A DNA stretch of 64,000 bases from Anadara kagoshimensis (Eukaryota; Mollusca; Bivalvia; Arcoida; Arcidae), in assembly GCA_021292105.1 (NCBI GenBank), contig CM037870.1, positions 13,115,234-13,179,233 on the forward strand. Direction: 5' to 3'. The position numbers and the translations under genes were made by a program. The number at the start of each line of letters is the position of its first letter. The first letter of the stretch is position 1. Positions 48,701-61,778 of this stretch are shown here, piece by piece. The notes beneath the pieces are model-generated. The model saw only the letters and a list, made by a program, of their open reading frames with translations, searched no databases and was not told where the DNA came from.

Positions 48701-51700
48701 GGATTGTATGAGTGTTTATTGCTTGTCATTAAGTAATGCTTCTGATGCAGCTTTCGTGGGGCTTCGTTATAAATGGAACACATCTCTCAAATATCCATCA
48801 GAATTAAATCTTACATAATCTAGAGATCAAATATAATCATAACACTATAAAACATTGAATAATACATTAAGACGTTATCGTTATAATGCCCTTCGATAAT
48901 TTTGCCACCATCTTACTTATTACCCTAGTAAAACTTTGTTACAATGCCCCTTGATAACATGGTCACCTCACTTATCGCCACAATACAGTCAAATATTCCC
49001 TGAACCTCTATAAAAGGACCAATTGCTAATATATGTCAAGCCACAATACAGTCAAATTTGTGTTAAACCTCTATGTCAATGAACCTTTATTCTAAAGTTA
49101 CTAGTATTTGAAGATACATACAAGGGTCACCTGTACATATAATAGCCACTTTTACTGGTTCCCCTTAGTGATCTTTATACGCAAGACTTGACTGTATCTT
49201 AAACTCCTGAAAATACCCCATTTTTCTGTTTTTCTATTTATTGCAAACCTACTGTCATTTAATCATAAAATGCATTTAAAAATGATATGTGACAATCAAA
49301 AAATGGTATATGACACTACCTTAGTGTAAAAAGTTTACTGAACAAATCATGGCAATGAATCAAGGTTTTACTCCAAACGAAGAATTGAGTATTGGTGCAA
49401 GATATTGTCATTCGTGTTAGGTTTGGATACTCCAAAATTAACACCGGTCAGTCGCATGGTCTTTCACATTATTTATATTCATTTTCCTCGCATTGGTGTA
49501 GTACTGGCTGGCAGTTTATCACTGCCCCTCGTTTGCTATATCTATTCAGCTTATCGATGGCTGTTATTTGTGAGTTTTTGTTTTCCAATCACCATCATGA
49601 CCATGTTTGTTTGATGAAACTTGAATAATCATATAAATATATAACATGCATTTCCATCAAAACAAAATATATAATCAGAACCCAAAAAATATACAGTTGT
49701 TGTGTTACAAGTATTTATCGATTTCTGATACAATATATATTAAAAATAATTACAAAAAAGCAAAAACAAACATATGTTTCTCGTACAGTTTTAAATATCT
49801 GGCGTGAACTTCGATATTTATAACTAAGATTATTGAATCTGAAGATTAAGGAATCATTCTTGTTTAAACTAAACATGTATTGAATAATTAAATTAAGTAT
49901 CTTATCTGTAGCAGTCAACACGTCTAAAAATATTTATCATTATTGACATTACGCCACAGACACGAATTAGCAATGCTACGCTAAAAACAACCACTGTACC
50001 ATAAGGACACTTTTTATAGGATTCTTTTTTATCTTTTTTATCTTGTTAAGTTAGTTAAGGTTATAATTTCGAAAAATATAAATTGTGGATAAAATGTTAT
50101 GTTTTTGTCAATTGTGTGACTGACTATTATCATATTGTAACATGTATATATTGAAACAATATGTAAAATATTATTTCTTATGTATATGATGCTCTCTTAG
50201 ATAATATAATACAATATATATTAATAATAATTAAAAAACAAACATAATTTTTTCGTGCAGTTTTAAATATCTGGCGTGAACTTCAATATTTAGAGCTTTG
50301 AAGATTAAGGAATCATTCTTGTTTGAACTTAACATGTATTAAATAAAGTATCTTAATCTGTAGCAGTCAACACGTCTAAAATTATTCATCATTATTGATA
50401 TTACGCCACAGACACGAATTACGCAATGCTACGAGAATACATGCACTGTAAAGACACTTTTTTACAGATAGGATTCTTTTTGTCAGTTAAAATAATAATT
50501 TCGAAAAATAGAAATTGTGGAACAAAATTATCATGTATGATTGAAACAATTATATTTAATATTGCTTATGTATGTGTAGTGTTCTCTTACCATCTTTAAT
50601 GTTTCTCTATGTATTTTATATTAAAGGATACGATATATATCATAATCACAAAAAAGCAAACACAAACATGTGTTTCTCACGCAGTTTAAAATAACTGTCG
50701 TGGACTTCGATATTTATAACTAATATTATTGAATCTAAAAATTAAGGAATCATTCGTGTTTAAACTTAACATGTTTTAGAAAAAGTACAGATATCTTAAT
50801 ATAATCTATAGCAGTCAACACGTCTAAAAATATTCATCATTACGTACAGACACGAATTACGCAATGTTACGAGAATGAAATAATACCACATGATTTATTT
50901 ACTACAAAAAACAACAAACTTCTTCAACCTTGTAAATTGATACAAATTATTTATAAGAGAATCTACTCTCCAGGTTAACATTTGTATGTAATTTATACCA
51001 CTGTACTTGTATCATATTTGTATTGTATTTGTATTGTATTGTAGCATTGAACATCTCTTAATTGTTATATGCATTGTGAGAATATTACTGTACTGTAATG
51101 TAAGGACACTTTTTATAGGATTCTTTTAATATTAAGTCAGTTAAGGTCATAATATCGAAAAATATAAATTGTGGAATAAAATGTTATGTTTTTTGTCAAT
51201 TGTATAACTATTGTTATATTGTGACATGTATATTGAAACAATATATATTTAATACTATTTATGTTTGTACACATGTATGATGCTGTCTTATCATATGCAT
51301 TATATTATATGATACAGTATACAATATATATTAATAATAAATTGCTAAAAACAAAAACAAACATATGCTTCTCATGCAGTTTTTAAATATCTTGCGTGAA
51401 CTTCGATATTTATAACTTACGATTATTGAATCTTAGTCTAAGGAACCATTTGTGTTTAAACTTAAAGACCTTATTCTGTAGGCAACAAGTCTAAACATAT
51501 TCCTAATTTACTGATATTACGTCACAGACACGAATTACGCAATTCTACGCTAAAAACAACCACTGTACTATATGGACACTTTTTATAGGATTCTTTTTTT
51601 TCTCTTGTTAAGTCAGTTAAGGTAATGACTTCGAGAAATATAAATTGTGGAGTAAAATGTTATGTTTTTATCAACAGTATCACTATTGTCATAATGTGCC

Positions 51701-54316
51701 ATGTACATATTGAAACGATATATATTATAAGTAATATCTGTATGTAAGATGCTCTCTTACATTATATGATACAATATACATTTATAATAATTACAAAAAA
51801 AACAGGTTTCTCTTGCTGTCATGTGCAACTTTTGAATTTTTATGATATAATAAACAAAAACAAACATACTTATCCATTTCCGAATCACAATCCAGAAGCA
51901 AAGTAAAAACTTTGGAACTGACAAGTTAGATTAGACACGTGAACTTCCACAATTATTGTCATGTGCTACTTTTGAATGTATTATTTCATGAAAATTCAAA
52001 AGTAAAACATGACATTGCAGTTTTAAATATGTGGCGTGAACTTATATTATAATACTACTTATGTATATATGATGCTTTCTTACCATCTTAATATTTCTAT
52101 ATATGCTATATTATATGACACAATATATATTATTAATGATAACAACAAAAACAAACCAAATACTAGTATATGTTTCTCATGCAGTTTTAAATAACTGTAG
52201 TGAACTTCTACATTTATATTAATTACTTAAGATTATTGAATTTAGTCTAAAGAATCGGTAGTATTATAAAATAAAGTACGTGTATATTAATCTCCAGTCA
52301 ACACGTGTAAAATCATCCATCATTATTGAGAAGAAAACTGTTGTAGCAATTCCAAGAATGATCACAGGCAAGTAATAATATCGTAAGACCAAATGGTTCT
52401 ATAAAAGGTTTTTGGTTTCTTTGGTAGAAGTCATTAAGTAAAAACTACAGGTAATTAGACTGCAATTGTGGAATTAATGAAACTGTACAAAAAATCTTAG
52501 TGCCAAGAAATAAATCTATGACATCAGGTACATAACTGGACAGATCAAAATAATGTATAAGGTACATTTACAGTACTGGTATTGGATGTAAAACTGGCGA
52601 TTAGCAGAAACAAAATAATTTAGACTGACTAACAAAAATCATATTTTCCAAGAAAATGAAGGACAAGTAACTTACGTTTCTCAACGGAAACAAAATTTCT
52701 TTTTACAGATTTCTGAAATTGGTCTAACATGTTTAATATTAGCATGACATAAGCATGACCACTCCCCAATTCAATTACGATGCCAGAAAACAGGACATTG
52801 TCTCTCGTAAAACAGGAGGAAGAAATGCTTAAAATTTATAGCATCAGTCCATCTGGCACTTTGGCAATAGACAATTTGTAATGGTGAAAACAGCATATGG
52901 TAGGTTCCGATTCGTCTGCAAATTTTGTCTTCTAAATCAGAAAACTAGACCAATGTCATTTTCATTGCCAAATTTAAATTACGTTTTTGGCACAATTGGA
53001 GAATGTCTTTTTAACCACTGATTTATCTATATGTTTGGCTAATTCCTCTCTATAAAAACAGTATGGTTAAAAATACCTTAAGGATTATCTCATAAATTAC
53101 ACGTGAAATGGTCTTTTTTATGTTGTTAACATTTGCGCCTGCAAAACAAGACTATGTTCAGATCACAAAATTGTAGATTCTCGCATTGACACTAATAGGC
53201 TAAACCATTGCACTGGCACCAGAGAACTGAAAAAATGCCTGGCTTATGATGGCAGGATTGTTTACAATCAACATGGCGATGTACATACAATCTGATCAAA
53301 ATAGTCAGAATAAATACTTTTTAGTTGGAAGTTGGAAGTTCACGTATTTTTCTTAATTTGAAAGTTTTCATAGTTTTTACTATGCTTTTAGTATTGTTAT
53401 TGGTATGCTTTTTTGATAGCCATTCATTACTTATATTACTGTAGGAACCGCTGTGCCCGTGACAGTGAAATACTCTTCATATCCATAGAAAATCAAATAA
53501 ATTTGAATAAAGATTGATATTTTTCAATGACTTGCACCTAGTCGTAACAGGAAATCTGTATGCGCATCCGCAATTAGCCCAGATTATATCTACACAGGGT
53601 AAAACGTTGACGCTATTGGGATTTAACATGTTGAAAAACCAGGCAAATGGCGGATTCTGTTGCGCATATGACGTTAAACGTCACCAAGGACATCACTTCT
53701 GGTTTAAACTTCGCCGTTTTCGCCATGTTAAATCCCCATAACGCCAACATTTTCCTTTCTACAGTCATACTTTATGACAATCGTGGATGCGCATACAGAT
53801 TTCCTGTTACGACTAGGTACAAGTAAGTGAAAAATATCAATCTTAATTCAAATTTATTTGATTTTCTATGGATATGAAGAGTATTTCACTGTCACAAACA
53901 GAGTTGTTCCTACAGTAATCAGTTTATTTTATGCACCATGTTACACAAAAATTCGCACATGCATGACGCAAACGCCAAGAGACTACTAAACTGGAAAAAT
54001 AGATAGATCTCAAGACTCTACGGTCAAGAGCACCAAAGATTCAAAATATTATCTTGCTATTAATACTAGTAATTAGTCTGTTAATATTTAACACTTGTTA
54101 CTTTTGAATGCATAAAAATTCAAAAGCAGCACATGACAGGTCTAAAAAAAGAGGCATTTCTAATAAAAACGCTTTTGCATTAACATAATGGGTCTAAACG
54201 AGTATTTTCTGTTGCACTGTGTACATGTTATAAAATGTGCTAGTTTTCCAACTATGTGCAAGTGTGTTTTAATGCATCATTTAATCAAAAGCATATGACA
54301 CATATACAATAGGTGT

Positions 54317-54386
<70 letters not shown>

Positions 54387-57300
54387 TAATGCGGATGCAA
54401 CTTTTTATTTAAAATATGTTCAATCACCACCATCTCTAAATAGTTATGACTTGGCTCAAAACAGTCAAAAATATAATTCATACATAAAACAAAATAAGGT
54501 GAATGAAGTCTAAATACTTTGAAAGCATATTGTATCATTCATTAATTTCTACTATGATCTTCTTAAGACCGAACTACCTGCCTTAACAATGGTATTTACA
54601 TCTTGATGCTGCTACCATGATCGCAGCAATCTCAAAAAGTAAATTGCCGTCGTTAAGGCACATAGTTCAACTAAGATTAGTCTCACAAATCAGCCCACTA
54701 AACCCCCATTTTAAATCTTGCTTTGTTGCTCAAAACAGGACAAAAAATAAAATGGGGTTTATTGAGCTTGTTAGTTGAACTAGACCTTGATATATATACA
54801 TGAACTTCGCCAAGTTAAATTACTCGCCGTATGTTTTATTGGATTTTCAACTTAGATATAAATTCGTAAATAACATTTAGCAACTCCTTGAACTTTTTAA
54901 AATTTTTAATAAAATTTAGAATATTGAAAATAAAACAACAATAAACACACAGTAAGGCTTAGTAGTCGCACAGTACAGTTTACAGTAAGCTACAATACAG
55001 ACCTGTCGAAAGTTTAACACTGAGCTTACGAAAATGTGTGAAGGCTCGGCTACCGAGGGGCCAAGATATGGATAATTGTGGCCGATAGGCTGAGGAGATA
55101 TACAAAACAGCTACCGAAAAAAAAACTGCCGAGATATTGATAATGAGAAGACGAGTTTTAGCACGAATTCGTTAGCTTAGTGTTAAACTTTCGACAGGCC
55201 TGTACTGTAGCTAATGAAAAGTGTCAAAAATTGGCTGTCAAGTGGCTGAAGTCTGAATATATCTTGTGGCCAATAAGCTACAGAGACAGATAGCAATTAC
55301 CCTGAAACTTTTCGAGATATTGCTAATGAGGAATCGAAATGAGCTTCCAATTCGGCACCAATTCGTTAGCTTATTGTTAAACTTTCGACAGACCTGTATC
55401 TTACCTATATTATCGTAAACAGCACACAGTACTAGACTGTCAAAAGTTTAACACAAAACCATCTCATCCCGGCCCCCGTACGATATATCTCCACAACATT
55501 TCGACAGCTACTGTACCGGCCCCCGTACGATATATCTCCACAACATTTCGACAGCTACTGTACCGGCCCCCGTACGATATATCTCCACAACATTTCGACA
55601 GCTACTGTACCGGCCCCCGTACGATATATCTCCACAACATTTCGACAGCTGCTGTGCCGGCCCCCGTACGATATATCTCCACAACATTTCGACAGCTACT
55701 GTACCGGCCCCCGTACGATATATCTCCACAACATTTCGACAGCTACTGTACCGGCCCCCGTACGATATATCTCCACAACATTTCGGCAGCTACTGTACCG
55801 GCCCCCGTACGATATATCTCCACAACATTTCGACAGCTACTGTACCGGCCCCCGTACGATATATCTCCACAACATTTCGACAGCTACTGTACCGGCCCCC
55901 GTACGATATATCTCCACAACATTTCGACAGCTACTGTACCGGCCCCCGTACGATATATCTCCACAACATTTCGACAGCTACTGTACCGGCCCCCGTACGA
56001 TATATCTCCACAACATTTCGACAGCTACTGTACCGGCCCCCGTACGATATATCTCCACAACATTTCGACAGCTGCTGTACCGGCCCCCGTACGATATATC
56101 TCCACAACATTTCGACAGCTGCTGTACCGGCCCCCGTACGATATATCTCCACAACATTTCGACAGCTACTGTACCGGCCCCCGTACGATATATCTCCACA
56201 ACATTTCGACAGCTACTGTACCGGCCCCCGTACGATATATCTCCACAACATTTCGACAGCTACTGTACCGGCCCCCGTACGATATATCTCCACAACATTT
56301 CGACAGCTACTGTACCGGCCCCCGTACGATATATCTCCACAACATTTCGACAGCTACTGTACCGGCCCCCGTACGATATATCTCCACAACATTTCGACAG
56401 CTACTGTACCGGCCCCCGTACAATATATCTCCACAACATTTCGACAGCTACTGTACCGGCCCCCGTACGATATATCTCCACAACATTTCGACAGCTACTG
56501 TACCGGCCCCCGTACGTATATCTCCACAACATTTCGACAGCTACTGTACCGGCCCCCGTACGGCATATCTCCACAACATTTCGACAGCTACTGTCTATCT
56601 CTTGGTAGCGTTTCTGACACTACTTGCTATCGGCTTCTGTCATTGAACATTTGACTCCTATCTGTTAGCTCATTGTTAAATTTTTGACAGGTCTGTCCTG
56701 TAGGTAATATACAATAATGTGGGAGGACATTCAATCTTCTTGGGCATTAAATGTGAATAAAGAAAAAATATTTAATATAAATGAAAGACTAAAGAGTAAA
56801 CAGATTAATATTTATTTCGTTTGTCGAAGCCGGTGGCACTCTATTGGATTTCATCTAGTCCAACATTGTTCGTCATTATTGTTTACCTTGTTGGACTAAG
56901 TTTCCTCTAAGAATTCAGAACCAATAACCTCAATATCGGCGAAATAATCTTTAGTTGGCCCTGAAACAACATTGCACCACCGCCTACACCATCACCGTAG
57001 ACCGAAAAAAAAACAACCCATGATCCAAGTTCAATATACATAGAAAATGTTATATATTCTAATGTAATTTTTTTTTAATTTCTTGAACTATTTATCTCTG
57101 TTTCTTGAAATAATTATCAATTAAATAAATGTATGACGAAGTTTCCTCAAAGAATTCAGAACCAATAATTTCAATATCGGCGAAATAATCTTTACAACAA
57201 TGCGCCGCCGCATACACCATCATAAACAATCCACGATTCAATTGCAATATGCATAGCAAATTTTATATATTTATTTCTTGAACCATGCATTTATCTCTGT

Positions 57301-58932
57301 TTCTTGAAATAATTATCAATTAAATAAATGTATGAGTTACATGTAGGTGAAGGGATAATGCATGTGTTTGCAATTTGTGTAAATGTTGAAACCTTATCAA
57401 TAATTCAGCATTTCCGTCGACCATTAACCACAATTACTCAGTTGCGTCATAAACATCGTGTTTACTGAATTCCCGCGCAATTAAAGTTGCTACATTTAAT
57501 AATTTAGATGTCCTAAAATAGATGCAGAATGTTAAAAGAGAAAAGAATTTGTGCATTAATTTTTATGTTAAGATTTTGAAGCATTTTCGTGCAGTTTTTG
57601 TCGCTGCGACGGAAAAAATTGTACCTACTTAGGTGACTCTTAAAGTAGCACGGCGTACTATATACAATGAGCACCACGTGAAATCCAAAATACAAAGACT
57701 TATGAGCTACTTTTACGTGTAAATGTATGTGCAAAAGGGTAAATTGAATATGATCCTGAAATGAAACAGGTCAAGTTGAGTTCAGTAATGATGTTTAATG
57801 TCCCAGTCAAGAATATTTTCCCTATATCGAAACGTCGCCAGCTAAAGGCGGAGGTGCAGAATTATTGTCTGTGCGTTGCGCTGATGGCATTATACAGCAG
57901 GGTTCTTTACCATGCCAAGCCCACTGTGACAAGAAACCTCGTTTATTTTAAGTTTCCATCCGAAAGAACCGTGACTTTCATTTCGTAATAATGCCGAGTG
58001 CTTGGCGAAAGAACAGTCACTACCCACTTCCAAGTCTTGGGTCATGTGGGACCCCTATATGTAGTAACTACCACAAATGTAGTAACGGTCACAAATGTAA
58101 TAAAATTGTGTCACATATGTAGTAACGAACCACAAATGTAGGAACGACCGTTACCACAAATGTAGTAACAATTTTTGTTACCACAAATGTAGTAAATGAA
58201 AACCGCTATATGTAGTAACGAAAATTTTGAAATCTGAACGTTAGAATCCAACATTTAAGGTGCGTTCTAACCCGATAGAAGCGACTGTTGTTCCGATAGG
58301 AGTGACTTTTAACGCGTTAGAAGTGACTTTTAACCTGATAGAAGGGAATTCTATACCGATAGAAGTGGCTCTGATTCCGATATAAAAGACTTTATTAATA
58401 ACCAAACTACCAAAGAAAAATGTACTATGTAAAATTCAGTTTTTAAATTTAAGTTTCTGGGTTTTCTGTATTTTGGCAGATTTTAGTAGGGTACATGTAT
58501 TTATTATTATACTACACGAAACTTAAGATGAAGGAAGTATAATGCTGTTGGTCGGTTCCTCCGTCCGTCCATCAGTCAATTATAAGTTTTCCGCATTGTT
58601 TCCTAAACACTTTCAGATACTAGAGTTTTTGAATGCTAGTCAACCACAATGAGTTGCAGATCAAGTTAACGTTTTGTTTTGTTACGAATCCGATGCTTTG
58701 CAATTGTCTTTGATAATTTGATTGAAATAACAGTTTTCTGCAATTTTTTTTCGTAAAAGCTTGCACATATTGAACTGATTTGGCATGTGAGTCTACCACA
58801 ATGTGTTACAGATCAAGTTCACGTTTCATTTTGCTTCGCTGAAATTTACGTTTTTATGATGACTACACTTAATTTGGTCCAATATGTGGGAGCAACCTCA
58901 CAAAGGTTTTGATAATATTTGCTTATTTTTAT

Positions 58933-58999
<67 letters not shown>

Positions 59000-59599
59000 G
59001 CATTTACAATACTTCGTAAATATCGTTATTGAAGTATATGAACGGCTTTTTATAAGATGTGTTAGTCTGTAAAATAGAACGTCTGTAATCATATATGGTG
59101 TATCTTGTTCCTTCGCCAAGCACTCGGCATAACGAAATGAAAGTCACGGTTCTTTCGGATAGGAACTTAAAAAACGAGGTCCCGTGTCACGGTGGGCATG
59201 GCACGCTAAGAACCCTGCTGTATAATACCATTAGCGCAACCCACAGGCAAAATTTCTGCACCTTCGTCTATAGCTGGCGACGTCTCGATATATGTGAAAT
59301 ATTCTTGACTGGGACGTTAAACACCATTACTCAACTCTCAACTCTTGCACCCTGCTTAGTGTTTAAGTGCACTTCTCACAGGCTAGTTGCGTACCCATTC
59401 CGCTAGAAACAGATCATATTGTGGTACTCTTTTGTCTGCGGTTTAAATCAAACGGAAGTGTTAAAAAATTCCAGATTGTTTTATCCTGTTATTAAATTCT
59501 TAGCCTATTTTTTTAAATTAGCATTGCTATGGGTGGGTGTCCAGTTGCCTACTGATTATTGCAATTTGACCAACTGGATGAACAATGCACCCCCCCCCC

Positions 59600-59639
<40 letters not shown>

Positions 59640-61115
59640 GGACATAATAAGCAATTTGGCGTTTTCAAAGTTTTAAGTGATAGTTCTCATACTTTAGCCA
59701 TTATCAGAATTTTTTATTTTGTAATTGTCTAGTTATGTACGCATCTTACCCCCCCCCCCACTTCACCCCCACTAACACACGCACACGAAGTAAATTAATT
59801 GAAGCACTACAAACTGTCTATTTTGATTTGTACAAAGGTTACACGTTTTTAATTGAATAAATTGAATGAATGTTCCACTTATATCAAGACTTCACCAGCT
59901 ATAATCGAAGTGGCAGAAAGCCGTTTGACCCATGGAGAGCAATGGAATGCGCTAGGGTTCTTCAACGCGTCACACCTGGTTTTAGGGTCTTTTCCAAATT
60001 ACCCCAATGGCTTTCATTTTAAAATACCATTTTTAAGTCTTGGTCAGACCCTGCCCGGGTTGCGAATCCACGAACCTTCCTAGAAGTGGAATAATAAACA
60101 AACCATAACAAATAAATAGAACTCAACCCATCAAAGATGGGGGTGTGACCAAAAAAAATCTCTTCGAAGCGGCGACTAATAAATGTACTGGGGACGTGAA
60201 ATTCATCTCGGGAGTTCCTTGTAGTAGCCTTGTCAGAGCTGAAATTGACTGTTCACATGAACATGAACCGTGACATTCCACATTGTTATGAGTAGCTTAG
60301 AACTTAAAAATCGCCTTGCATTTGACTCTGGCTAAACATGGTTGAAACCGAGGCATAATATGGGTTTGGGGTTTCATTCCTTAAATTACCCGACAGACAT
60401 TCCTTAAATTAACTGAAAGAGAAACCACAGTGCTTGTCATTTGTTAACACTAGCCATATTGAAAAAAATATATTTTATCATTTTTTAAATTTTACTACAT
60501 TTGTGGTTTGTTACATTTGTGGTAAAATTTCGTTGCTACATTTGTGGTAAAATTTTACTACATTTGTGACCAACATTTACTACATATGTGACAAACCTTA
60601 CTACATTTGTGGTTCGTTACTACATATGTGACACTATTTTATTACATTTGTGACAGTTACTACATTTGTGGTAGTTACTACATATAGGGGTCCCACAGGT
60701 CAGACCAGGTCGGGGCTCGAACCTTATGACCCCCCCCCCCACTTACGGAGCGAGCGATCTACGAACTGAACTACCACAGTGGTAAAACAGGTCAAGAATG
60801 TCAAGCTCGTTATAACTGACAATTCTCGTAGTGCAAATAAGTAAAATTCCATGATCTTTCTAATCAGGTTGTCGTTATAATTACTGGTATAGGTTAACTA
60901 GAAGGCAGCTGTTGGATATGAGTTCTCTAATTATAACGAGGAAGCGTTAATATGTCAACAGTAATACATTGTATTGCCATTTCGACTGACCATTATCAGA
61001 AATGCATTATAACCCCCTTTGTGTCTGGCCAACAATTTGATTATCTGGTTAATGATTTAGCAGAAAATTTCTATCATCGCCCAGACTTCGTACGTCGCGA
61101 TAATAATAATAATAA

Positions 61116-61146
<31 letters not shown>

Positions 61147-61733
61147 AATAATTATACTGTAAGTGTATTTATTTTCGTGATGTACTAATTTTCGCTTATT
61201 TCGCGGTCATTTGTTTTCCGTGAAAATTAATACAAAGCGAAAATTATATTTTACTTATTATGTTATTGCGAAAATTTAAATACGCGGTTATGTCTAAACA
61301 TTCTATTCGAGTAAAAATAAATACATGCGAAATTAAATACATTTACGTATTACATGAAATTTTTAATTTAAAGCGAAAACCAGTAAAACAACTGTGATGT
61401 ACCGTCATTTATAGCTTATATATATGCCGAGGTATCTGCCTTAACGATTTTAAGTTATTTTTATATGATCGCATAGTAGCAATATCAAAATATAACTTGC
61501 TATCGTCAAGGCAGATAATTCGGCTTGTGTACAATAATGGTACGTTGTTTATTATTTGTGAGTCTACCAGCAATATGAAATTCTATACATTAATTACTAT
61601 AAAAATATGCACACACACTTATCTCGTCTCTCCGCTTAATAACCATGTCATAATATTACAGCAGAACACATTAGTACAGGATAAATATGTCATGTTTCAC
61701 GCATGCACGTGTGTACATATGATATTATCATGT

Positions 61734-61778
<45 letters not shown>

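Larger units (their letters stand above)
49726..52300. repeat. AT-rich satellite-like array, about 420-700-bp units, 5-6 copies
   Basis: GCAGTTTTAAATATCTGGCG followed by TGAACTTCGATATTTATAAC recurs near 49786, 50259, 50681, 51377, 52018 and 52181. Most units share, in order, AATCATTCTTGTTTAAACT, GCAGTCAACACGTCTAAAA, CACAGACACGAATTACGCAA, GGACACTTTTTATAGGATTC and AAATATAAATTGTGG. Unit lengths vary through indels and inserted repeats. Confidence 0.82.
58045..60697. mobile_element. TIR DNA element with subterminal motif arrays, 2653 bp
   Basis: Ends TGTGGGACCCCTATATGTAG and its complement are exact for over 40 bp, with near-identity for about 110 bp. Both ends then carry multiple copies of CCACAAATGTAGTAAC (about 8 at 58065-58215 and about 9 at 60490-60690), placed as subterminal binding-site arrays. 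A 5-bp GGTCA duplication flanks it. The interior holds GATAGAAGTGACTTTTAACC repeats (58265-58395), a CT run, two SINE-1 fragments and an A-run, but no transposase frame. Superfamily not assigned. Confidence 0.88.
57785..60785 (-). mobile_element. SINE-1 (minus) split by a 2.65-kb TIR element
   Basis: Tail and body run from 57785 to 58044 (minus-strand orientation) up to CTTGGGTCA. The tRNA-like head resumes at 60698 with GGTCAGACCAGGTCGGGGCT and ends near TACCACAGTGGT at 60782. The repeated GGTCA is the target duplication. Confidence 0.85.

Noticed and set aside
54313-54513. 66-codon frame starting in the TA run
   Set aside because: The Tyr-Ile dipeptide repeat is a translation of the microsatellite.
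55654-56646. 330-codon open frame across the 47-bp array
   Set aside because: The unit has no stop codon in any plus-strand frame, so the frame follows automatically from the repeat. There is no independent coding evidence, such as conserved non-repeat sequence, a supported start or splice sites.
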